DNA of 64,000 nucleotides from Acinetobacter cumulans (GCF_003024525.3 NZ_CP035934.2:1116001-1180000), one strand, 5' to 3'; positions 10,065-19,060 are shown, counted from the stretch's first letter. Made by a program: numbers and translations. The notes: generated from the sequence alone by a model not told the origin.

Positions 10065-10769
10065 ATGCGTCAATTGCAATTAGATATAGAACCCCAACTT
10101 GATGCCCGAATCAGTGATTTTTCAGGGCCGAGCTGGGGGCATGTCATTGATGCGGTTCGACAGCTACATGCAGGTCTCATGAATCGCTTTTATGTTTATG
10201 GGGGAGCAGGGTCTGGAAAGAGTCATTTACTCTCGGCGATTTGCGATTCATATCTGGAAATTGGTAAAACCGCGATACAAGTTTCGTTGTTAGAACTTTT
10301 AGATGCCCCGACAGAAGCGATTACATCACTCGATCGTTATGATCTGGTGGCACTAGATGACATTGAAGCGATTAGCGGTGTACCACATTGGCAAAAAGCA
10401 GTATTTCATTTAATCAATTATAATAATGAAGGCGGTGGGCAGTTGGTGTTTTCATCCCGCTTTGCACCCATTGAGCTCAAACTAGAATTACCTGATTTAC
10501 AGTCACGTTTAACACAAGCGGTGAGTGTAAAGGTGCCAAATGGTAGTTTATATGCAGATCGACAGGCTTTGGTCACTTCAGTGTTGAACCGTCGAGGCAT
10601 ACATATTGATCCGCAAATCATAGATTATTTACTTTTACATGGCCCGCATCAAACCTCGGTATTATTACAAACGCTTGAGCAGTTAATTCAACTACTTAAA
10701 GGTGAAAAGCTGAAAATTAGCCATGCAAATTTACGTCAAATTTATGCACTGATTGATGAATACCGTTAA
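10065..10769 (+). CDS. hda: DnaA regulatory inactivator Hda
   Basis: AAA+ protein that, with the DNA-loaded sliding clamp, stimulates ATP hydrolysis by DnaA and so prevents re-initiation. The 234 aa contain a Walker A variant 'GGAGSGKSHLL', a Walker B 'LVALDDIEAI', a sensor region 'LVFSSRFAP', the box 'LPDLQSRLTQ', and a helical lid. The N-terminal 'MRQLQLDIEPQ' resembles the clamp-binding QL-x-L motif of Hda. No DnaA DNA-binding domain follows, as expected. It lies 14 bases after the permease gene. Confidence 0.93.
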   Translation: MRQLQLDIEPQLDARISDFSGPSWGHVIDAVRQLHAGLMNRFYVYGGAGSGKSHLLSAICDSYLEIGKTAIQVSLLELLDAPTEAITSLDRYDLVALDDIEAISGVPHWQKAVFHLINYNNEGGGQLVFSSRFAPIELKLELPDLQSRLTQAVSVKVPNGSLYADRQALVTSVLNRRGIHIDPQIIDYLLLHGPHQTSVLLQTLEQLIQLLKGEKLKISHANLRQIYALIDEYR

Positions 10770-10885
10770 TCGATAAAAAACTTGAGTAATTGCTCTAGCT
10801 GTGACAAAGTACACAAAAATAGTATGTAGCTGTCAGGAACGAGCAGCGAAATATAAAAAGATAAAAAAAAATCAAGGAGAATGTG

Positions 10886-12685
10886 ATGCTCAAACGGAGC
10901 ATAGTCATGGGTTTACTGTGTTTTGCAGGGCACGCCTATAGTGCTGAAATTGCAGTAACAACGACTGATGATAATGATGTAGATGACAACGTTTGTTCAC
11001 TACGTGAAGCAATTCAATATATTAATGCAGGCATGCCAAAAGAAGGCTATCACGGCTGTGGAGGCGAAGGTGCTGTCTCAATTATTTTGCTTGAAAAACA
11101 AGCAACATATAAATTAAAAAGCCGTATTGATATAAAAGCAGGCTTAACCCTTAAAACCACCTATGACAGTACTGAAAATCAATCAGTCGCGGTTGGCTTA
11201 AACAATGCCACGATTCAAATGGATGGCCAAGATCAAATTTTCCATATTGATGATGGCAATAAAGCTTTGATTACAGTCAACTTCCAAGAAGTTTCTTTTC
11301 AAGGTTGTGGAACCAGTGCTTGTGCAAGTTTAGGCGGTATTATTTATAATAATGAGAAATTAACACTGCAAAGTAGTGCATTAAAAGGTGGCCGTGCAGA
11401 TAAAGGCGGTGCTATTTATAATGTTGGTTTTTCAAGTGAAAGTGCCTCTTTAGGCAGCGTCGTTCAAACTTATAATGTGCTCTTCGAAAATAACCAAGCC
11501 AATAACGGAGCGGCGATTTATAGTGTTGCGCCAAATTTCTGGATCGCTTCTTCTGTGTTTAAAGGAAATACGGGCGATGTGACGATTTATACCGAAAATC
11601 CATTGGCGAATGCAAGTTCATTAGTTTTTCCAGCACGTGATCATTTAATTACCAATTCAACATTTTTTAAAAATTCAGGTTTTGCACTGAATCTTAAAGA
11701 TGGCATTGGTTTAAATAACCTCACTATTATTAAAAATGGTGGTGGTGTTTTGCTAGATGTTCAAGACGGACAGGGATATCTTGCAAATAGTATCTTGTTG
11801 GGCAATGGTACTGCCAGTGGCTCAATGAACTGTAAAGTTGTAGATCAAAGTACCGATAAAAGCGTTATTTATAACAACTTACTGACTGCTGAATGTCCAA
11901 CGGCGGCTGTTGAAAATAATAATACGGTATGGGCAAAAAATGATTTAATTGCGGGTGAAGACGAAGGTGTTTGTAAGAATCTAAATGATGATACAACTGC
12001 ATTACTGTGTCCATATAGCGTTCCAAACAATGCATTTTTGGGTTATTTGCGTCCACGTATTTTAGTAAGTTTTGCCGATATTTTTTCTGGTCCTATCTTG
12101 AATAAAGGCCAAACTGAAGCGAATGGAAATAAGCAATTCGTAGCGTGTGAAAGTAAGGATCAGCGTGATAAAAACCGTGAAACAAATAATTTGTGGTGTG
12201 ACCGTGGTGCAGTTGAAATTATTGTTCCAAGCAGTATTCCGCGTATTGCTGACGATATTAAGCCAGGCCAAACCGCAAAATTTAATATTCTACAATCATT
12301 AGGGGATAGCGATTTAATTCCTAAAGAACAATGTGATGTTGTTGTTGGTAAAAATCCCACAGGTGCAGCTTGGCAAGATGGATGCTTAGTCATTAAACAG
12401 ACTCAAGCGGAATCTAAAGGAAAAACAACGCTCAATTTGAATGGCGATTTAGAATATATTCCAAATGGTGCTTGGCATGGCGCTGATATTTTTGAGCTTC
12501 AAGTCGTAACGTCTTCAACACGTTATAACCCAGCAAATAAGTATATTTCTGCGGAAGTCCGTATTTATCAAGAACCAGACAACGATATTGATAGTAAGTC
12601 TGTAAAAACCTCCGGTGGCGCATTTGGCCTTTATGGATTAATGGGCTTGTTTGGATTGATTGGTTTACGCCGTCTAAAAAAATAA
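10886..12685 (+). CDS. CSLREA-domain surface protein with GlyGly-CTERM tail (rhombotarget-like)
   Basis: 599-aa predicted exported protein. It has a signal peptide (residues 1-20, ending AYSA), a CSLREA box at 37-42, and a long repetitive region rich in 'GGAIYN', 'NNxAxxG' and 'NSTFF' phrases, typical of a right-handed parallel beta-helix. The C-terminus (about 576-599) has Ser-Gly-Gly, a hydrophobic helix and then Arg-Arg: the GlyGly-CTERM signal of rhombosortase substrates, which are usually exported by type II secretion. I prefer the ATG at 10886, with AGGAGA five bases upstream, over a GTG one codon earlier. A homologous gene follows 13 bases on. Function unknown; adhesion or surface coating is inference. 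Confidence 0.85.
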   Translation: MLKRSIVMGLLCFAGHAYSAEIAVTTTDDNDVDDNVCSLREAIQYINAGMPKEGYHGCGGEGAVSIILLEKQATYKLKSRIDIKAGLTLKTTYDSTENQSVAVGLNNATIQMDGQDQIFHIDDGNKALITVNFQEVSFQGCGTSACASLGGIIYNNEKLTLQSSALKGGRADKGGAIYNVGFSSESASLGSVVQTYNVLFENNQANNGAAIYSVAPNFWIASSVFKGNTGDVTIYTENPLANASSLVFPARDHLITNSTFFKNSGFALNLKDGIGLNNLTIIKNGGGVLLDVQDGQGYLANSILLGNGTASGSMNCKVVDQSTDKSVIYNNLLTAECPTAAVENNNTVWAKNDLIAGEDEGVCKNLNDDTTALLCPYSVPNNAFLGYLRPRILVSFADIFSGPILNKGQTEANGNKQFVACESKDQRDKNRETNNLWCDRGAVEIIVPSSIPRIADDIKPGQTAKFNILQSLGDSDLIPKEQCDVVVGKNPTGAAWQDGCLVIKQTQAESKGKTTLNLNGDLEYIPNGAWHGADIFELQVVTSSTRYNPANKYISAEVRIYQEPDNDIDSKSVKTSGGAFGLYGLMGLFGLIGLRRLKK

Positions 12686-12698
12686 GAAGGGAATTGCC

Positions 12699-15134
12699 AT
12701 GAAAAATTATAAAAAAGGATTATTAGTGCTCATGGTTCTTTCTGCGATGTCATTGATGGCGGCAGAAGAAAAAACCATTGAAGTCAACACATTTGAAGAT
12801 GAGAATGGTGAAAACTTAGATAACTGTTCTTTACGTGAAGCCATTTTTGCGGCGCATAAAAATGCCGCGTTTGGTGGTTGTAGCGCAGGTGATACCAATT
12901 CTACACAAGCCGATGTTATTCAGCTGAAGGAAGGTACTTACAAGCTAACTCGTGGAGAATTGAAGCCAGAGTCAGCTGTCGATATTCGAGGTGCGACACG
13001 CTATAACTACGATCAACGCAATGCGCTTACAGATGCTTATCCTGCTTATGAAGATTTAAAAACCTTTATTGTTGGGGATGGCACACATCGTATCTTCAAT
13101 ACAGCGCAAACTTTTGCCAATTTAGACTTGACCGATGTCGCATTGAAAAATGGTAAAGCTGATTTGGGTGGTGCAATTTTTTCTGGCGGTAATTTGTCTT
13201 TAAACCGAAGTGCAATTCTAGATTCAACTGCCGTACAGGCTGGTGGTGCAATCTATGCTTTGGCACAAAATGGTGAAAGAACTTTAACGATTAACAGTAC
13301 ATTATTACAAGGCAATAAAGCTACGAAAGGTAGCGTATTGGCCATGGATTGCGTCAGCAATATGAGTGATAGCAAGCCTGTTCTTAGCTTATTGCAAAGC
13401 AGTATTATTAAAAATGGCGCGACGGATAACCAAAGTATTTTAGACTTTTGTGGAAATGTCTCTGCTACGATATCGACCAATACAATTGCGCAAAATATTG
13501 CAAATCCAAACAATGGTAGCGTGATTAAGGCGATATCAGAAGGAAATAACTTATTAAGTCAGTACTCAAATATCGTTCTTGCGAATAATACTATTGTAGA
13601 AAATGATGCATATACGGGTCTGTATTATGACAAAAATGGTACTAAGCAATTAGGCTTTAATGTCTTTGCATATAATGGTAAAAATATTGCAAACTCTAAA
13701 TCATGTCGTTTTATAAATAATGCAAAACCTGATGATGAATTAAGCTTCATTGCTTTTAACAATGCTTTAGAACTGAGCGCATCAAAATGTGATTTACCAA
13801 AGTCTGCATTAGATGAAGCAGTAGATGACTATAAAAATGTCGATGTCAGTAATACAGCGATGTCGAATATCTTGTCGAATTTAATGCCAGCATCTGCATA
13901 TAACGTTTTCTTACCATTGTATTATCCTAAGCGATATTCAACGGGCTATGACTTATTTGATGTCTCTTCTATTAACTGTAATACCTTTAGTACCGTTTCA
14001 GCGGATCAACGAGGGATTCAGCGTGTCATTGATGCGACGTTATTGTTAACACCGGATCAACGTAACCTGTGTGAAATTGGTTCAGTTGAAGTAATGAACT
14101 TAACCGCTGCAGATGTACAAGACTTAAAAAATACATCTTTGGTGACCTTGGTTGATAGCTATGAAAAAATTGTTGATCAACTGAAAAAAGACATTGAAGA
14201 TCCAAACTTTAAACAATACAAAATTGCGAACCAAGATGATTTATCTGAAATGGAGCCATATTTAAATAGCTTAAAAGCGAATTTGAAATATCGCGCGATT
14301 TATTTCGATCCATTCAAGTTGGCATTGGCAAGTGAAAAATCAACGGATGCTTCAGGGAATCAAATTGTTAAACGCTTGGATGCAGATCATTATAACGTCA
14401 GTGTTAAAACACTCGGATTAGGCACAGATCTATTGATAAATAATGGTGTGCCTACGGTTGTTAATACTGGTGCTGATTCTGATTTGATTTGTGAGTGGAA
14501 TGCTGGTTTAAAACAAATTGTTTTATACCGTAGTAGTGGTGCGGTGAGTGCTCCAGGTGTAATTGGTTATTGCACATATACGCTAACGGATAAAGAAAAT
14601 CCAACAGTTACATCTTCAGGCATTTTAAAGTCTACATTTAACAACATTGCGCCAGTGGCTGTATCTGATGAATACAGCATTAGTAGTAATAATAATTTAA
14701 CGGTCAGCGTTAATCCGTTGGAAAATGATCACGATCACGGAGATGGGCCAGAAAATACAGTACCTGCTGGTAAAAAAATCTGGTTCCAAAATGCGTTAGG
14801 TCAGAACACAGCAATTAAATTTGACACGATTCCTGCAGGTTTAAACTTTAAAGCTGAATTTAGTGGGCCATGTCCTGAAGCTTATGCACGTGAGACATGC
14901 TATGGTGGCAATATTGAATTTTCTGTGAAAAATAATCTCAGTCAGTTTGATTATCCTGTGAAATATTCAGTATTTGATTCTGAAGGTACGGAATCAAATC
15001 AAGCTACCATTACACTTAAAAATGCAGCTAAAAACACCAATACTTCATCGAGTGGTGGTGGAGGCTCTATGGGCGTGTTGGGTGTATTTGCGTTAATGGG
15101 CTTAGCAGTATTCCGTCGTAAATCAAAAGCATAA
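12699..15134 (+). CDS. Second CSLREA-domain surface protein with GlyGly-CTERM tail
   Basis: 811-aa exported protein, distant tandem paralogue of its upstream neighbour. Signal peptide at 1-22, CSLREA box at 43-48, then beta-helix-like repeats ('GGAIFSGGNLSLNRSAI', 'GGAIYALAQNG'). A later segment around residues 650-770 reads 'APVAVSDEYSI..NNLTVSVNPLENDHDHGDG', which resembles a cadherin-like / tandem-95 domain. The last 29 residues carry a Gly4-Ser motif, a hydrophobic stretch and an Arg-Arg-Lys cluster, a textbook GlyGly-CTERM. A ribosome site AAGAAGGGAA precedes the ATG, and the pair is one operon ended by the hairpin at 15184. The processing rhombosortase is not in this window. Confidence 0.85.
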   Translation: MKNYKKGLLVLMVLSAMSLMAAEEKTIEVNTFEDENGENLDNCSLREAIFAAHKNAAFGGCSAGDTNSTQADVIQLKEGTYKLTRGELKPESAVDIRGATRYNYDQRNALTDAYPAYEDLKTFIVGDGTHRIFNTAQTFANLDLTDVALKNGKADLGGAIFSGGNLSLNRSAILDSTAVQAGGAIYALAQNGERTLTINSTLLQGNKATKGSVLAMDCVSNMSDSKPVLSLLQSSIIKNGATDNQSILDFCGNVSATISTNTIAQNIANPNNGSVIKAISEGNNLLSQYSNIVLANNTIVENDAYTGLYYDKNGTKQLGFNVFAYNGKNIANSKSCRFINNAKPDDELSFIAFNNALELSASKCDLPKSALDEAVDDYKNVDVSNTAMSNILSNLMPASAYNVFLPLYYPKRYSTGYDLFDVSSINCNTFSTVSADQRGIQRVIDATLLLTPDQRNLCEIGSVEVMNLTAADVQDLKNTSLVTLVDSYEKIVDQLKKDIEDPNFKQYKIANQDDLSEMEPYLNSLKANLKYRAIYFDPFKLALASEKSTDASGNQIVKRLDADHYNVSVKTLGLGTDLLINNGVPTVVNTGADSDLICEWNAGLKQIVLYRSSGAVSAPGVIGYCTYTLTDKENPTVTSSGILKSTFNNIAPVAVSDEYSISSNNNLTVSVNPLENDHDHGDGPENTVPAGKKIWFQNALGQNTAIKFDTIPAGLNFKAEFSGPCPEAYARETCYGGNIEFSVKNNLSQFDYPVKYSVFDSEGTESNQATITLKNAAKNTNTSSSGGGGSMGVLGVFALMGLAVFRRKSKA

Positions 15135-15183
15135 TCTGTAGTCTTGGTTAGCTATGTATTATTTTATGGCTAGCCCTTTATAT

Positions 15184-15214
15184 AAAAAGCCAGTACTCAT
15201 GTACTGGCTTTTTT
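15184..15214 (+). terminator. Intrinsic terminator after the CSLREA pair
   Basis: Thirteen-base arms AAAAAGCCAGTAC and GTACTGGCTTTTT pair around TCAT, followed by T-rich sequence. It closes the plus-strand CSLREA operon. Confidence 0.9.
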
Positions 15215-15304
15215 GTACCTATTTGACAAAGTAGTTATGTTGAAGTTTTATCGCATTATTTAAAAGTAGTTTGTACTTACGGATTTAATGTTGCAATTTA
15301 TGCA

Positions 15305-15332
15305 AAAATGCCAGCGATTATGCTGGCATTTT
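15305..15332 (-). terminator. Intrinsic terminator after the sigma-factor operon
   Basis: Eleven-base perfect arms (AAAATGCCAGC / GCTGGCATTTT) with a six-base loop, 30 bases past the stop of the minus-strand DUF3106 gene. It lies opposite the terminator at 15184, so the two convergent operons are insulated. Confidence 0.8.
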
Positions 15333-15361
15333 AATGAGCTTTTTAAGCTTGTCATGCATAA

Positions 15362-15766
15362 TTAATGGCTAAGATTTTCAACCTTTAAATATTTATTGAT
15401 GTATTCTTCGCGAATACTAGCACGGTCATCAGGTGCAGCACGTTGTAAGCGGTGAGCCAAGTCTTTACGTTCTTGAGTACTCATTTTTTGCCAAGTTTCG
15501 CGCATACGTTGCTTATCTGCATCAGGCAGCTGATTAAACCAATCCATACGTTGTTGTAAGTTGGTACTTTGCTCAGATGGAATTTCTTTCAATGACTGAT
15601 AACGTTTAATCAGTGCCAGTTGTTCAGCATCAGACAAAGAGTCCCAGGTATCACTGACTTGAGTATTGGCATCTTTTGAAAAAATCCAAAAACGTTCAAA
15701 GCCCGCAAAGCTAGTTTGCAGGAAACTGAACGCACAAAATGCCAATGCTAACTTTTTAGCTACCAT
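15362..15766 (-). CDS. DUF3106-like exported protein
   Basis: 134-aa protein with a signal peptide (about residues 1-21, ending SFA) and a helical mature part built of 'W..LS..EQ..L', 'RMDWFNQLPDADKQRM' and 'WQKMSTQERKDL' phrases, the pattern of DUF3106 proteins often found beside ECF sigma genes. I start at the ATG 15766; an upstream in-frame GTG at 15784 is possible and would overlap the previous gene more. Third gene of the sigma / anti-sigma operon. A periplasmic sensor or effector role is inferred from position only. Confidence 0.72.
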   Translation of the reverse strand: MVAKKLALAFCAFSFLQTSFAGFERFWIFSKDANTQVSDTWDSLSDAEQLALIKRYQSLKEIPSEQSTNLQQRMDWFNQLPDADKQRMRETWQKMSTQERKDLAHRLQRAAPDDRASIREEYINKYLKVENLSH

Positions 15767-16076
15767 GAGAAGATTTATCCTCACCCAAAACCATTAACAT
15801 TTCTAAATCTTCAACCATTTGAGGTGAAAGTTTAGGTGTAGAAATAACTTGAGTATCAGGTTTTTCATTCAAAGTGACTGAATTAGGTAATACAATAAAA
15901 CCAGCAATAGCTGCGGCGAGTGCGAAGCTAGACATTTTCCATAAGCCATAACGAGATGTTTCTCGCTCATGGATTTGGTCAAGCACGTTATTCATCACTT
16001 GTGCTTTATGTTGATGTTGCTGTGCAAGCCGATCAAGCTTTTGGCTCACGTTTTTTACAAAATCATCTTGCTTCAT
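15756..16076 (-). CDS. Small single-pass membrane protein, putative anti-sigma factor
   Basis: 106 aa with a soluble N-terminal part (about 1-45), one transmembrane helix (about 48-65, 'SSFALAAAIAGFIVLP') and a short periplasmic tail. The start overlaps the sigma-factor stop (ATGA), so the two are translationally coupled, and the topology fits an anti-sigma factor holding the sigma factor at the membrane. No zinc-binding anti-sigma motif (HxxxCxxC) is present. The role rests on position and topology rather than a recognised domain. Confidence 0.65.
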   Translation of the reverse strand: MKQDDFVKNVSQKLDRLAQQHQHKAQVMNNVLDQIHERETSRYGLWKMSSFALAAAIAGFIVLPNSVTLNEKPDTQVISTPKLSPQMVEDLEMLMVLGEDKSSHGS

Positions 16077-16708
16077 TCGGATGACCCTCCCAAATTGGGA
16101 TTTAAATGTGCTAATGAGGCGCGAAGGCCCTGAATTGCACGGTGATAATGCGTTTTAACACTGCCTTCGGTGCAATTCATAATTTCTGCAGTGGTATGCG
16201 TGTCAAAGCCTTCCCATGCGCGGAGCATAAATGCTTGTTGTTGACGCACAGGCAATTGAGCAATGGCTTCTTGAATTTCTTCTGCAGTCACTGCTTGAGT
16301 TAAAAAATCAGAGGGATTTGGGGTCGATTCGTCAACCACATCTTGTACTTCAAATTCGTCATCATCTAATGAAACTTTTCTGAAAAAAGAGAAGGGCTGT
16401 GCACGACGCGCTTCTTTACGACGCCAATCCTGTAATTTGTTATTTAAAATGGTGTAGAACAATGGATACCATTCTTCTGTGGATTTTTCTGCATAGGACT
16501 TATGTAATGAAATAAAGGCTTCTTGAACCAAGTCCATTGCAATACCTTGTTGACCTTGTGTTGCACTTTCGATCATGACAAGGGCGCGACCAGTCACTTC
16601 ATGCATGAAGTTTTTTAGACGAGACTCAGCCGTGCTCTTAAGAACACTAGCTGGTGTACTGTCTGACTGTTTAGGCGCTAAATCCATAGAGATGGAAAAT
16701 CCTGTCAT
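16073..16708 (-). CDS. ECF-type RNA polymerase sigma factor
   Basis: 211-aa sigma-70 family protein of ECF size. Region 2 is visible as 'GIAMDLVQEAFISLHKSY' and 'YTILNNKLQDWRRKEARR' (about residues 55-105). Region 4 follows with 'AIAQLPVRQQQAFMLRAWEGFDTHTTAEIMNCTEGSVKTHYHRA' split over a helix-turn-helix (about 150-195). An acidic linker lies between. The first Met (16708) has a weak GGTGGG ribosome site; a Met at residue 8 is an alternative. First gene of a three-gene operon with a membrane protein and a DUF3106 protein. No target promoter is evident. Confidence 0.9.
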   Translation of the reverse strand: MTGFSISMDLAPKQSDSTPASVLKSTAESRLKNFMHEVTGRALVMIESATQGQQGIAMDLVQEAFISLHKSYAEKSTEEWYPLFYTILNNKLQDWRRKEARRAQPFSFFRKVSLDDDEFEVQDVVDESTPNPSDFLTQAVTAEEIQEAIAQLPVRQQQAFMLRAWEGFDTHTTAEIMNCTEGSVKTHYHRAIQGLRASLAHLNPNLGGSSE

Positions 16709-16808
16709 TGGATACCCACCATTATTTCCAAATTCATACTACATATAACGTTGAAAATAATGGTTTGGTTGACAAAAATACTTGTTATTTTTCTAGTGTA
16801 ATCTATTT

Positions 16809-16834
16809 TTTTAAATCGGCTAGCCGATTTAAAA
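16809..16834. repeat. 26-bp perfect palindrome upstream of the sigma-factor operon
   Basis: Thirteen-base arms TTTTAAATCGGCT / AGCCGATTTAAAA meet with no loop. It lies 11 bases past the minus-strand methyltransferase stop and about 100 bases before the sigma-factor start. It lacks a clear U-tract in either direction, so it could be a poor terminator or an operator. Confidence 0.7.
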
Positions 16835-16845
16835 TAAAATAACGA

Positions 16846-17622
16846 TTAAATACGTTGGCGAACCATTTCAAAGAAGCAAACAGAACCTGCGATTGCAACA
16901 TTTAATGATTCTTGACCACCTGGTTGTGGGATGCTTACAGCTTTTGCATGCGCAAGTGCATATTCGCTTACGCCTTGACCTTCATTGCCTAAAACCCAAA
17001 CACTAGGCTGTTTTAAGTCTTGATCATATAAACTGGTTGAGCGGTGTGAGCTGGTCACATAAACTGGAATTTCAAAGCGTTCTAAAATATCTTCGAGTTG
17101 AATGTTTTCAAAGGTTTTAATTGAAAAATGAGCACCCATGCCTGCACGGAGCACGCGAGGCGACCAAAGTGATGCTGAACCTTTAGTACATACAACTTGC
17201 TGAATACCCGCAGCAGCAGCTGAACGTAACAAGGTGCCAACATTACCAGGATCTTGTACGTTTTCTAAAATAAGCGTGTCTAAATCAAATTGTAATGCTT
17301 GGCTAGAACTTGGCAGGTCAACAATCGCTAAGAAGGGCAAGGTTGTACCTAAAGTGCTGAGGTCTCGATACAAGCTTTCGGCAATGACAAAAACTGAGCC
17401 ATCATATTCATCTAAAATATCGCAGATATCTGGATGTTCGAGGTACTTTTCTGTGGTGAAAATCGAGTTGATACGACGTTTTTGTTCAACCCACGCTAAA
17501 CCAAGATGTGTACCTTCAAGTACGGTTTGACCTTGTTTTTTTCGGTAGCTACTTTGCTCAATTAAACCACGGAGGTGTTTAATTTTGGCATTATCTTTAG
17601 ATTCTAAAAATACAATAGACAT
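16846..17622 (-). CDS. SpoU/TrmH-family RNA 2'-O-methyltransferase
   Basis: 258-aa SAM-dependent RNA ribose methyltransferase with a deep trefoil knot. The N-terminal substrate-binding region contains 'VLEGTHLGLAWVEQ'. The SpoU motifs follow: 'LILENVQDPGNVGTLLRSAAAAG', 'WSPRVLRAGMGAHFSI', 'VWVLGNEGQGVS' and 'IPQPGGQESLNVAIAGSVCFFE'. The ATG at 17622 is preferred; an in-frame TTG at 17637 overlaps the fbp terminator. Close relatives modify 23S rRNA or tRNA, and the target base cannot be read here. Confidence 0.93.
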   Translation of the reverse strand: MSIVFLESKDNAKIKHLRGLIEQSSYRKKQGQTVLEGTHLGLAWVEQKRRINSIFTTEKYLEHPDICDILDEYDGSVFVIAESLYRDLSTLGTTLPFLAIVDLPSSSQALQFDLDTLILENVQDPGNVGTLLRSAAAAGIQQVVCTKGSASLWSPRVLRAGMGAHFSIKTFENIQLEDILERFEIPVYVTSSHRSTSLYDQDLKQPSVWVLGNEGQGVSEYALAHAKAVSIPQPGGQESLNVAIAGSVCFFEMVRQRI

Positions 17623-17635
17623 ATTGGGGAGACTC

Positions 17636-17663
17636 AAAACCCATAGTACAAGGTACTATGGGT
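17636..17663 (-). terminator. Intrinsic terminator after fbp
   Basis: Arms CCCATAGTAC and GTACTATGGG pair around AAG. Read on the minus strand, a short T4 run follows. It lies just past the fbp stop and before the methyltransferase start. Confidence 0.65.
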
Positions 17664-17681
17664 CTATAGAAAAATAAGGTT

Positions 17682-18656
17682 TTAGTTGTGGTAGCTTGTG
17701 ACTAAATCAACTTCGTTTTTAGAACCGATAATGACAGGAACACGTTGGTGTAATTCAGTCGGTTGAATATCAAGAATACGTACGCGACCTGTAGTTGATG
17801 CGCCACCAGCTTGCTCCATAAGCATGCTCATTGGGTTCGCTTCATACATTAAACGTAAACGACCAGCTTTTTTCGGATCTTTTAAGTCGTATGGGTACAT
17901 GAAGATACCGCTACGGCATAAGATGCGGTGAATATCGCCAACCATGCATGCAACCCAACGCATGTTGAAGTCTTTTTCACGTGGGCCAGTTTTACCTGCA
18001 AGTAGTTCATCGATATAACGTTGTACAGGTGCTTCCCAATGACGTGCATTTGATGCATTGATTGCATATTCTTTGGTATCTGCGGCTACTTGAATTGCAT
18101 CAGCGGTTAATAAAAATTCTTTAGTTTCTGGATCAAAAGTAAAGAATACAACACCAGCGCCGACTGTTAATGCCATCATGGTCGATGGACCATAGAGGAC
18201 ATAACCTGCAGCTGCTTGCTCACGGCCTGCTTGCATAAAGTCTTCAGCTTGCGTTACCGCATTTTTAGCTGGCAAAATTGAAAAAATTGTACCTACACAC
18301 ATATTGATATCGATGTTGCTTGAACCATCAAGTGGGTCAAATAACACAAGGTAATCACCATTTTCTTGTGCTGGTGTAAACTCATCAAGTTCTTCAGAAG
18401 CTAAGCCGCCAACATGTGGATGAACTTTTAAAGCATCGATAAGATAGTCATTTGAAATAACGTCGAGTTTCTTTTGCTCTTCGCCTTGCACGTTTTCGTG
18501 TTGAGCACTACCTAATACACCAGCTAAAGCACCTTTTTGAAGGAGTACGTCGATGTCTTTGCACGTATTACCAATAGTTTCAATAACTTGAGCTAAAGCA
18601 GGCGTTAAATTTCCACTTTGTTGTTGTAAAAATTGGGATAAGCTTAAACGTGACAT
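17682..18656 (-). CDS. fbp: Fructose-1,6-bisphosphatase class I
   Basis: Gluconeogenic phosphatase converting fructose-1,6-bisphosphate to fructose-6-phosphate in the cytoplasm, important in a genus that grows on organic acids. The 324 aa carry the metal/phosphate motif '[14 protein letters not shown]', the 'VFFTFDP' region, '[16 protein letters not shown]', and the C-terminal '[19 protein letters not shown]' block. The frame stays open 73 codons upstream, but the family start ([10 protein letters not shown]) is the ATG at 18656, with GGAG ten bases before it. The upstream extension has no homology-like character and overlaps the divergent small gene. Confidence 0.97.
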   Translation of the reverse strand: MSRLSLSQFLQQQSGNLTPALAQVIETIGNTCKDIDVLLQKGALAGVLGSAQHENVQGEEQKKLDVISNDYLIDALKVHPHVGGLASEELDEFTPAQENGDYLVLFDPLDGSSNIDINMCVGTIFSILPAKNAVTQAEDFMQAGREQAAAGYVLYGPSTMMALTVGAGVVFFTFDPETKEFLLTADAIQVAADTKEYAINASNARHWEAPVQRYIDELLAGKTGPREKDFNMRWVACMVGDIHRILCRSGIFMYPYDLKDPKKAGRLRLMYEANPMSMLMEQAGGASTTGRVRILDIQPTELHQRVPVIIGSKNEVDLVTSYHN

Positions 18657-18772
18657 AACTGGATGGCTCCAAAATAAAGCGGTCAAAATGATCGGAATTG
18701 AATATGTGCGTATTTTAGATGAGAATGAGTTAAAAGAACAATTAAACTCGATTATTTGCCGTGATTTTGCGC

Positions 18773-18800
18773 TTGCAAGTCTAGAAGAACATGCTATGTT
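18773..18800 (+). promoter_or_regulatory. Putative extended -10 promoter for the 62-aa gene
   Basis: TTGCAA at 18773-18778 and TATGTT at 18795-18800 are 16 bases apart, with a TGC extension directly before the -10. The distance to the ATG at 18842 is about 40 bases. Confidence 0.5.
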
Positions 18801-18841
18801 GAAGGAATGGGGATTGATTTTTAATACATAGGAGCACAACA

Positions 18842-19030
18842 ATGACGATTCAAAAATTTGATGCGACTCCATCACCTACAGAAGGAATTTCATTGGATGA
18901 AATTTCTGCAGAAAAGGTTAAGGAAGCTTGGAGTGGTTACGACGCTAAGCCTGAATATAAAAAATTTAATAAGCATGATCTTATTGAGTCTATGCAAAGT
19001 TCAGAAGAGCCTGCTGAATCAGCTGAATAA
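18842..19030 (+). CDS. Conserved-looking small acidic protein, unknown function
   Basis: 62-aa soluble acidic protein, without Cys, transmembrane segment or signal peptide. It has a good ribosome site (AGGAG, eight bases before the ATG), its own promoter-like sequence and a strong terminator, so it is very probably real although short. The sequence mixes a flexible N-terminus, a helical middle ('[15 protein letters not shown]') and a Glu/Ser-rich tail. I do not recognise a functional family. It is divergent from fbp and convergent with pal. Confidence 0.8.
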   Translation: MTIQKFDATPSPTEGISLDEISAEKVKEAWSGYDAKPEYKKFNKHDLIESMQSSEEPAESAE

Positions 19031-19060
19031 CATATTCTGGTAGCATCTCCTTCAAACATT

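Noticed and set aside
18657..18875. 73-codon N-terminal extension of fbp
   Set aside because: It overlaps the divergent 62-aa gene and its promoter; the family start with a ribosome site is at 18656.
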